Assembly (NCBI GenBank): GCA_044867645.1
Contig: JBIOVI010000054.1
Coordinates: 1 to 5,264, forward strand
Length of the DNA: 5,264 nucleotides
Direction: 5' to 3'
Origin: VRUE01 sp044867645
GTDB taxonomy: Bacteria > Actinomycetota > Thermoleophilia > Solirubrobacterales > 70-9
Shown: positions 1 through 4,029 of the stretch, piece by piece
Numbering within the stretch: position 1 is the stretch's first letter
Layout: the number at the start of each line of letters is the position of its first letter
The notes under the pieces: generated by a model
What the model saw: the letters and a program-made list of their open reading frames with translations, nothing else
What the model was told of the DNA's origin: nothing
Databases searched by the model: none
Translations under genes and position numbers: made by a program

Positions 1-98
1 CGCTCGCGCAGGTGGCCCTCCAGCAGCCTCGAAATCGTCGTCTTGCCGGCACCGGAAAGCCCGGTGAACCAGAGGGTGAAGCCCTTCTCGTCTGCCAT
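1..98 (-). CDS. cysC: Adenylylsulfate kinase (APS kinase), N-terminal fragment cut by window edge
   Basis: APS kinase phosphorylates APS to PAPS in sulfate activation. Only the first 32 full codons are in the window, starting at the ATG on the complement of 96-98. They include the Walker A loop GLSGAGKT (residues 13-20), as in the plus-strand copy. The start lies 7 bases past the stop of the minus-strand sat and is preceded by the same AAGGAGG site. Over this stretch it differs from the plus-strand copy by 8 bases, only one of which changes the protein (Asp3 here, Gly3 there). Whether the rest of the gene is intact cannot be seen. Confidence 0.85.
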   Translation of the reverse strand, partial: MADEKGFTLWFTGLSGAGKTTISRLLEGHLRE

Positions 99-110
99 CG
101 CTACGTCAGT

Positions 111-117
111 CCTCCTT
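111..117 (-). promoter_or_regulatory. Ribosome binding site of minus-strand cysC
   Basis: AAGGAGG on the minus strand lies inside the last sense codons of sat, 12 bases before the cysC ATG. It is identical to the site in the other arm although neighbouring bases differ, so it has been conserved. Its place inside sat suggests translational coupling of the two genes. Confidence 0.7.
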
Positions 118-777
118 GTAAGCGTCGATGAGTATGTCGGCGACCTCGTCACGCGAGAACTCGTGCGGCGGCCTTTCGCCGTTGCCGAGCATCTCGCGGA
201 CCTTCGTTCCGGAAAGGAAGAGGTGCGCCTCCTGGTCGTGGGGACAGGTCTTGTTCGAGGCGAGTCCCTCGCACTCGTTGCACCAGAACGTGTGCTCGAA
301 CATCAGCGGCTCGATGCCGAGCTCGTCGATGTCGATCTCGTCGAAGATCTTCTGCGCGTCGTAGGTGCCGTAGTAGTCACCGGCGCCGGCGTGGTCGCGG
401 CCGACGATGAAGTGGGTTGCGCCGTAGTTGCGGCGGACGATCGCGTGCAGGACCGCCTCGCGCGGGCCGGCGTAGTGCATCTTCGCCGGCTTCACGCCCA
501 GCACCACCCGGTCATCGGGGTAGTACTTCTCCATCAGCACCTCGTAGCAGCGCATCCGCACGTCGGCGGGGATGTCGCCGGCCTTGGTCTTGCCGATCAG
601 GGGTTGGATGAAGAGGCCGTCGCAGGTCTCCAGCGCGGCCTTGGTCAGGTACTCGTGGGCGCGGTGGATCGGATTGCGGGTCTGGAAGGCGACGATCTTC
701 TTCCAGCCGCGCGCCTCGAAGTCGGCCTTGTGCTCGGCCGGCGTCTTGTAGCGGCGCATGAAGGCGTCCTCGTGGTC

Positions 778-873
778 GGGCAGCGCGTCGACCTCGATCG
801 GGCCGGCGATGCAGCGGCTGCCCTCCTCGTAGATCGCGGCGACGCCCGGGTGGGCCTCGTCAGTGGTGCCGTA
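778..873 (-). other. Unpaired spacer between the inverted-repeat arms (sat coding on minus strand)
   Basis: This 96-base stretch has no copy in the window. On the minus strand it reads continuously into the left-arm sat and encodes a typical ATP sulfurylase segment, YGTTDEAHPGVAAIYEEG followed by an AGPIEV block. It therefore belongs to the minus-strand gene, and the break between the two gene copies lies at its right end, around 873-876. The three bases 874-876 can be read as the Val codon that often precedes YGTTD, so a few bases of microhomology at the junction are possible. Confidence 0.85.
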
Positions 874-1545
874 GACCACGAGGACGCCTTCATGCGCCGC
901 TACAAGACGCCGGCCGAGCACAAGGCCGACTTCGAGGCGCGCGGCTGGAAGAAGATCGTCGCCTTCCAGACCCGCAACCCGATCCACCGCGCCCACGAGT
1001 ACCTGACCAAGGCCGCGCTGGAGACCTGCGACGGCCTTTTCATCCACCCCCTGATCGGCAAGACCAAGGCCGGCGACATCCCCGCCGACGTGCGGATGCG
1101 CTGCTACGAGGTGCTGATGGAGAAGTACTACCCCGAGGATCGGGTGGTGCTGGGCGTGAAGCCGGCCAAGATGCACTACGCCGGCCCGCGCGAGGCAGTC
1201 CTGCATGCGATCGTCCGCCGCAACTACGGCGCCACCCACTTCATCGTCGGCCGCGACCACGCTGGCGCCGGGGACTACTACGGCACCTATGACGCGCAGA
1301 AGATCTTCGACGAGATCGACATCGACGAGCTCGGGATCGAGCCGCTGATGTTCGAGCACACCTTCTGGTGCAACGAGTGCGAGGGGCTTGCCTCGAACAA
1401 GACCTGCCCCCACGACCAGGAGGCGCACCTCTTCCTCTCCGGGACCAAGGTCCGCGAGATGCTCGGCAACGGCGAAAGGCCGCCGCACGAGTTCTCGCGC
1501 GACGAGGTGGCCGACATACTCATCGACGCTTACAAGGAGGACTGA
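874..1545 (+). pseudogene. sat: Sulfate adenylyltransferase (ATP sulfurylase), 5'-truncated copy, plus strand
   Basis: This is the C-terminal 223 residues of ATP sulfurylase, beginning at DHEDAFMRRYKTP and ending at TGA 1543-1545. It retains QxRN and HxxH (Gln at 967, HxxH at 985-996), GRDHAG (1249-1266), the Cys cluster CNEC...CPH (1369-1413) and the terminal SGTKVREML/FSRDEVADIL region. The N-terminal ~170 residues are absent. Upstream the frame stays open only because the antisense of the other arm happens to be open, which produces a meaningless fusion. An internal ATG at 892 follows a weak GAGG (880-883) and could start a fragment, but without the N-terminal domain it is unlikely to be functional. 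The stop is followed after 7 bases by cysC, the usual sat-cysC operon order. The CxxC...C...H cluster resembles the zinc site reported for some bacterial ATP sulfurylases; that assignment is inferred. Confidence 0.87.
1534..1540 (+). promoter_or_regulatory. Ribosome binding site of plus-strand cysC
   Basis: A full AAGGAGG sits inside the final Lys-Glu-Asp codons of sat, 12 bases upstream of ATG 1553. The spacing is somewhat long. The motif supports ATG 1553 as the start and suggests that cysC translation is coupled to termination of sat. Confidence 0.75.
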
Positions 1546-1552
1546 CGTAGCA

Positions 1553-2107
1553 ATGGCTGGCGAGAAGGGATTCACCCTCTGGTTCACCGGGCTCTCGGGC
1601 GCGGGCAAGACGACGATCTCGAGGCTGCTGGAGGGCCACCTGCGCGAGCGCGGCTCGAAGCTGGAGATCCTCGACGGCGACATCGTGCGCGAAAACCTCT
1701 CCAAGGGGCTCGGCTTCTCGAAAGAGGACCGCGACACGAACATCCGCCGCATCGCCTTCGTCGCCGACCTGCTCAGCCGCAACGGCGTGCCGGTGATCAC
1801 CGCGGCGATCTCCCCCTACGCCGAGATCCGCGGCGAGGCGCGCGAGACGATGGGCGACCGCTTCATCGAGGTCTACGTCAAGGCCTCGGTCGACACCTGC
1901 GCCGAGCGCGACGTCAAGGGCCTCTACGCCAAAGCTTTCGCTGGCGAGATCAAGGAATTCACCGGCGTCTCCGACCCGTACGAGGCACCGGAGAACCCGG
2001 AGGTCGTCTGCGACACCGAAGGCGAAACGGCCGAGGAGTCGGCGCAGAAGCTGATCGAGTATCTCGAGCAGCGAGATCTGCTCCCGGCTGCTGCGGTTAC
2101 CGCCTAG
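1553..2107 (+). CDS. cysC: Adenylylsulfate kinase (APS kinase), complete
   Basis: This cytoplasmic kinase phosphorylates the 3' hydroxyl of APS with ATP to give PAPS, the second step of sulfate activation after Sat. The 184-residue protein is of normal size for stand-alone CysC. Visible motifs are Walker A GLSGAGKTT (13-21), the DGD motif (41-43), RDTNIRR (60-66), ISPY with Ser87 at the phospho-acceptor position of the family (86-89), RDVKGLY (119-125) and FTGVSDPYEAPENPE (136-150). The ATG at 1553 is chosen for its position before the conserved GFTLWFTG strand and the AAGGAGG upstream. It lies 7 bases after sat, but that sat copy is truncated here, so in this arrangement cysC has no recognisable native promoter. 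Its first 98 bases are duplicated in inverted form at 1-98. There is no frameshift or missing key residue. Confidence 0.96.
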   Translation: MAGEKGFTLWFTGLSGAGKTTISRLLEGHLRERGSKLEILDGDIVRENLSKGLGFSKEDRDTNIRRIAFVADLLSRNGVPVITAAISPYAEIRGEARETMGDRFIEVYVKASVDTCAERDVKGLYAKAFAGEIKEFTGVSDPYEAPENPEVVCDTEGETAEESAQKLIEYLEQRDLLPAAAVTA

Positions 2108-2201
2108 GGGTGGCACAGACGGAGGAGACCGCCGCCCCCTCCCTCCAGGCCTCGCTGCGTCGCCGCGACCGCAGTCGCCGGGATCTACGCGGCAGCTGGG
2201 G

Positions 2202-2282
2202 TCAGGCGGTGCGGACGACGATCGTTCTGCCGTCGCTTAGGCGGTAGAGGGTGCCGACGACGTCGGAGTAGTTCTTGCCTTC
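2202..2282 (-). other. Coding-like tail, probable frameshifted C-terminus of the PHP gene
   Basis: Directly downstream of the PHP gene's TGA (2281-2283), the neighbouring minus-strand frame encodes 26 residues, EGKNYSDVVGTLY then RLSDGRTIVVRTA, before a TGA at 2202-2204. Third positions are almost all G or C, and the pattern of alternating hydrophobic residues looks like real beta-strand protein. There is no ATG, GTG or TTG start for it. Removing a single C from the CCCC run just before the PHP stop joins the two frames into ...NRPEGKNYSD.... I infer a one-base insertion or sequencing error; a separate decayed gene is the alternative. Confidence 0.45.
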
Positions 2283-3090
2283 AGGGGCGGTTTGGTACCT
2301 GGGGCTCGCCGAGGCCGTAGGTGTCGTACGCGCCGAACTCCGCGAAGGTCTTGTGGGTCGGCCCGTGGTAGTCGGAGGACGCCGTCGGGACGAGCCCCAG
2401 CTCGTCGCAGAGTTCGAGCAGGTGCGCGGTCTGCTCCTTGCTGTGGGTGGGGTAGAAGGTCTCGACGCCGTCGACGTCGAGGGCGCGGATCAGCTCGTCG
2501 ACCTCGGCCGGAGCGGAGATGTCCCAGTAGGGATGGGCGACCACGGCGACCCCACCGGCTTCCTTGATCACCTCGATCGCCTGCTCGGCGGTTGGCCAGC
2601 GGCGCGGCACGAAGGCCTTGGCGCCGGGCACCAGGTACTCCTCGAAGAAGGGTCCGAGGTCACCGCGGGCTCCGGCGGCCCGGGCGATGTGGGGACGGCC
2701 GATCGAGAGCGCGTCGCCGGCCTCGCGAACCGCGTCCTCGAGGTGGAGGTCGAAGCCCTCGCGGCGCAGGTTCTCGACTATCTCGCCGGCTCGCGTCACC
2801 CGCTCATGCTGCGCCCGCTCGCAGGCGGGCGCGATCTTGCCGAGGTCGACCCAGTAGCCGCATATGTGCAGGTCTTCGGCGTACTCGTGGACGCAGGACA
2901 TCTCGATCGCGGGCACCAGCTCGATCCCGACCCGCTCCGCGGCCTCGGCAGCCTCCGCGACCCCCGCAATCGCATCGTGGTCCGTCAAGGCCAGCGTCGT
3001 CACGCCAGCCGCAGCTGCTTCCTCCACCACGACGGCGGGTGCGAGCTGCCCGTCGGAGACCGTCGAATGGCTCTGCAGCTCGATCGGCAT
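2281..3090 (-). CDS. PHP-domain metal-dependent phosphoesterase (TrpH/YciV-like)
   Basis: This 269-residue cytoplasmic protein contains a full PHP fold: QSHSTVSDG (6-14), TDHD (36-39), Glu62 in PAIEMS, DLHICGYW (72-79), GRPHIA (130-135), AHPYW (184-188), YPTHS (212-216) and SSDYHG (237-242). These are the usual metal ligands of PHP phosphoesterases, except that the first His of the N-terminal HxH motif is Gln6. Related TrpH/YciV proteins act as nucleoside 3',5'-bisphosphate phosphatases or 5'-3' exoribonucleases, so a nucleotide or RNA-end substrate is likely but not shown. The ATG on the complement of 3088-3090 is the natural N-terminus, since the motif begins at residue 4; no strong Shine-Dalgarno precedes it. 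The gene lies 27 bases after the small cysteine protein gene on the same strand. The 3' end may be frameshifted, with about 26 further residues in the next frame. Confidence 0.88.
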   Translation of the reverse strand: MPIELQSHSTVSDGQLAPAVVVEEAAAAGVTTLALTDHDAIAGVAEAAEAAERVGIELVPAIEMSCVHEYAEDLHICGYWVDLGKIAPACERAQHERVTRAGEIVENLRREGFDLHLEDAVREAGDALSIGRPHIARAAGARGDLGPFFEEYLVPGAKAFVPRRWPTAEQAIEVIKEAGGVAVVAHPYWDISAPAEVDELIRALDVDGVETFYPTHSKEQTAHLLELCDELGLVPTASSDYHGPTHKTFAEFGAYDTYGLGEPQVPNRP

Positions 3091-3112
3091 GAGGCGGGCA
3101 GCCTAGCCATTT

Positions 3113-3180
3113 GACGCTCAGCCGCTCGCGTCCGTCCCGGCAAACGCTTTGGCGAGCTGCTCTGCGAGCGGCTGAGCGTC
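3113..3180. repeat. Perfect 17-bp inverted repeat over the stop codon of the small cysteine protein gene
   Basis: GACGCTCAGCCGCTCGC (3113-3129) is the exact reverse complement of 3164-3180, with a 34-base loop. The left arm contains the TGA stop (complement of 3118-3120) and 5 bases beyond it; the right arm encodes the DAQPLA segment near the C-terminus. In the minus-strand transcript this would be a very stable hairpin between the small gene and the PHP gene. No U-tract follows on either strand, so it is not a classical intrinsic terminator. It could be a terminator of the GC-rich type, an mRNA-stabilising 3' end or an attenuator. Confidence 0.85.
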
Positions 3181-3444
3181 GTCGGGAGCGGCGATCGATA
3201 GGACCAGATCGCCGGGCTCCTCGCTCAGCGTAAGGTCGAGAAACGAGCAGCACTTCGACTCGGCGGCGACGATCTCCTCCAGCTGCCGGCGCGCCTTCCG
3301 GCTTCCCCGAAAGCGCAGGATGTGGCGGTTGCCCTCGACGGCGTGGGAGGTCAGGCTTTGCGCACCGACCTCGCGAATCGTGGCGAGTCGCTCTTCGAGT
3401 CGGCCTGGGTCGAGTGAGCAGGCGAGTGGCGTTTCGGCGTTCAT
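3118..3444 (-). CDS. Small three-cysteine protein, putative metal- or thiol-related, unknown function
   Basis: This 108-residue soluble protein has no signal peptide or membrane segment. Visible features are an N-terminal LACSL (Cys9), a basic stretch HILRFRGSRKARRQ (41-54) and an AAESKCCSF motif (60-68) with vicinal Cys65-Cys66, followed by a likely beta-alpha end. Small proteins with an ...E..CCSF motif are, from memory, often encoded beside MerR-type regulators, which fits the divergent merR here. Three cysteines could bind a soft metal or metalloid; that is inference. ATG on the complement of 3442-3444 is supported by a strong GGAGGG six bases upstream. It is probably controlled by the divergent MerR through the dyad in the intergenic region and may be co-transcribed with the PHP gene 27 bases downstream. 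The coding end forms half of a perfect hairpin. Confidence 0.82.
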   Translation of the reverse strand: MNAETPLACSLDPGRLEERLATIREVGAQSLTSHAVEGNRHILRFRGSRKARRQLEEIVAAESKCCSFLDLTLSEEPGDLVLSIAAPDDAQPLAEQLAKAFAGTDASG

Positions 3445-3450
3445 GCGGAT

Positions 3451-3456
3451 CCCTCC
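3451..3456 (-). promoter_or_regulatory. Ribosome binding site of the small cysteine protein gene
   Basis: GGAGGG on the minus strand lies 6 bases before the ATG (complement of 3442-3444). This is near-ideal sequence and spacing, fixes the start codon and predicts efficient translation. Confidence 0.8.
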
Positions 3457-3474
3457 AGGTTTGGGTTCGCCGCT

Positions 3475-3505
3475 AGTGTTGACCCTGAACCTTGGTTTAG
3501 GTCAA
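3475..3505 (-). promoter_or_regulatory. Predicted MerR-type promoter for the small cysteine protein gene
   Basis: Reading the minus strand, a -35 TTGACC (complement of 3500-3505) and a -10-like AACACT (complement of 3475-3480) are separated by 19 bases, the elongated spacing typical of MerR-activated promoters. Transcription would start near 3468, giving a leader of about 24 bases that contains the GGAGGG site. The -10 matches the consensus only partly, including its key A and final T, so the -35 and spacing carry most of the weight. Confidence 0.55.
3484..3501. promoter_or_regulatory. Predicted MerR operator dyad
   Basis: CCTGAACCTTGGTTTAGG is an imperfect palindrome: 7 of 8 arm pairs match around a central TT. 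It is flanked by TTGACC (3479-3484) and its inverse GGTCAA (3500-3505), so each strand shows a -35-like TTGACC entering the dyad. It lies inside the 19-base spacer of the minus-strand promoter, where MerR-family activators bind. On the plus strand, TTGACC could serve merR, but no good -10 follows, so autoregulation is plausible but not shown. Confidence 0.65.
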
Positions 3506-3507
3506 GC

Positions 3508-3511
3508 GGAG
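3508..3511 (+). promoter_or_regulatory. Ribosome binding site of the merR-family gene
   Basis: GGAG lies 5 bases before ATG 3517 and supports this start. It is weaker than the site of the divergent gene, which fits a regulator made in small amounts. Confidence 0.55.
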
Positions 3512-3516
3512 ATTTC

Positions 3517-3909
3517 ATGCCGGAAGCCACGCTCAGCATCGGTGAGGTCGCCAAGAGGGCCGGCGTAAGCGTGTCCGCAATCCGCTTCTACGAGCGCCGC
3601 GGTCTGCTTGCCGAGACCGAGCGCGTTAGCGGGCAGCGCCGCTACACGGATGCCGTGATTCAGCGCCTCGGGGTCATCCACACGGCCAAGCAGGTCGGTT
3701 TCTCGCTCGATGAGATCGGGATCCTGCTGGCCTCCACCGACCGGGGCGCTCCGGCTCACGCCCAGCTCCAGGCCCTTGCGGCCAGCAAGCTGCCCAAAGT
3801 CGACGCCTTGATCGAACGCGCTCATGCCATGCACGGCTGGCTCCTCGCCGCCAGCGATTGCGACTGCGAGACGCTCGACGTCTGCGCTTTGTTCGGCGAC
3901 GCGTCATAA
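3517..3909 (+). CDS. MerR-family transcriptional regulator (heavy-metal-responsive type)
   Basis: This 130-residue DNA-binding regulator would act as a dimer. The N-terminal winged helix reads IGEVAKRAGVSVSAIRFYE (8-26), followed by GQRRYTD (39-45), VGFSLDEI (60-67) and a predicted dimerisation helix (about 82-111). The C-terminal metal-loop region is SDCDCETLDVCALF with Cys115, Cys117 and Cys123. Cys115 to Cys123 gives the C-x7-C spacing of CueR-like sensors. The CxCx5C pattern resembles SoxR but lacks SoxR's first cysteine (Ala112 occupies that position), so a [2Fe-2S] cluster is unlikely. I infer a sensor of a thiophilic metal or of thiol stress; the inducer cannot be named. The gene is divergent from the small cysteine protein gene, with 72 bases between their starts that hold a MerR-type dyad. 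Confidence 0.93.
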   Translation: MPEATLSIGEVAKRAGVSVSAIRFYERRGLLAETERVSGQRRYTDAVIQRLGVIHTAKQVGFSLDEIGILLASTDRGAPAHAQLQALAASKLPKVDALIERAHAMHGWLLAASDCDCETLDVCALFGDAS

Positions 3910-3910
3910 C

Positions 3911-3925
3911 GGCCCCCGCCGGGCC
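3911..3925 (+). terminator. Possible weak hairpin terminator after merR
   Basis: GGCCC (3911-3915) pairs with GGGCC (3921-3925) around a 5-base loop, immediately after the merR stop TAA (3907-3909). The stem is short though all G-C, and there is no U-tract. In such GC-rich DNA this could arise by chance. The remaining bases up to 4029 hold no promoter that I can support. Confidence 0.25.
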
Positions 3926-4029
3926 CCGCTTCCACCGGCCGCACAAATAGACTGCGCCGCCGTGAGTCCGAGCGAGCAAGCGTGCATCTCTGATTCTGTC
4001 GCGCCGCGAGCGAGTGGCGAACATTTGTG

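Larger units (their letters stand above)
1..777. repeat. Left arm of large imperfect inverted repeat (cysC start + sat 3' part)
   Basis: The reverse complement of this segment aligns base for base with 874-1650 (position i pairs with 1651-i) without any indel. Direct comparison gives 31 mismatches in 777 bases, about 96% identity. Of these, 22 lie in sat, all at third codon positions, 1 lies between the genes and 8 lie in the first 98 bases of cysC. The arm runs off the left window edge, so its true length is unknown. No transposase, terminal repeat or target duplication is visible, so it is not an insertion sequence. The arm contains the minus-strand copy of sat and the start of cysC. Confidence 0.97.
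106..876 (-). pseudogene. sat: Sulfate adenylyltransferase (ATP sulfurylase), 5'-truncated copy, minus strand
   Basis: ATP sulfurylase makes APS and pyrophosphate from sulfate and ATP. About 256 residues remain, ending at the TGA on the complement of 106-108. Bacterial Sat proteins are usually near 380-400 residues, so roughly 130 N-terminal residues, including most of the PUA-like domain, are missing. The catalytic part is present: QTRNPIHRAHE with the HxxH pair (complement of about 652-684), GRDHAG (complement of 385-402), a Cys cluster CNEC...CPH (complement of 238-282) and the C-terminal SGTKVREML block. Upstream of the Val codon at 874-876 the frame runs into antisense sequence of the other copy, so no native start exists here. 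It has Gln and Asp where the other copy has His (1045-1047) and Glu (1135-1137). If the inverted junction is an assembly error, this is simply a fragment of a normal gene. Confidence 0.85.
874..1650. repeat. Right arm of large imperfect inverted repeat (sat 3' part + cysC start)
   Basis: This is the plus-strand counterpart of 1-777. It encodes the last 223 residues of ATP sulfurylase and the first 32 residues of APS kinase. Mismatches to the other arm are uneven: none in 874-977, 3 in 874-1132, 13 in 1133-1391 and 15 in 1392-1650. The homology could continue past 1650, but the partner sequence lies outside the window. The mostly silent differences show that both arms evolved as coding DNA before they were joined. 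Confidence 0.97.

Noticed and set aside
43..1545. 500-residue plus-strand open frame ending as ATP sulfurylase
   Set aside because: Residues before the DHEDAF segment at 874 are antisense translation of the left-arm sat plus the spacer. Only 874-1545 is real sat coding sequence.
1..1650. Transposon or insertion sequence explanation for the inverted repeat
   Set aside because: The arms contain only sat and cysC coding sequence; no transposase, terminal inverted ends or target duplication is visible.
106..1800. 564-residue minus-strand open frame ending as ATP sulfurylase
   Set aside because: From 1800 to about 877 it is antisense of the plus-strand cysC and sat. Only the part from about 876 down to 106 is sat.
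2155..2174. Possible terminator hairpin after cysC (CTGCG pairing with CGCAG)
   Set aside because: Five outer pairs with a bulge and no U-tract, in GC-rich DNA where such stems are common.
2110..2247. 45-codon plus-strand frame from a GTG just after cysC, with some G/C third-position bias
   Set aside because: No Shine-Dalgarno, low-complexity Arg-rich product, and its 3' half overlaps the better-supported minus-strand tail at 2202-2282. It could be the stub of a lost gene, but I cannot support it.
2275..3114. 279-residue plus-strand open frame opposite the PHP gene
   Set aside because: It is the antisense shadow of the PHP gene, whose motifs are unmistakable, and has no recognisable domains.
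3859..3900. SoxR-type [2Fe-2S] binding site in the MerR protein
   Set aside because: SoxR needs CX2CXCX5C; the first cysteine is Ala112 here, leaving only CXCX5C.
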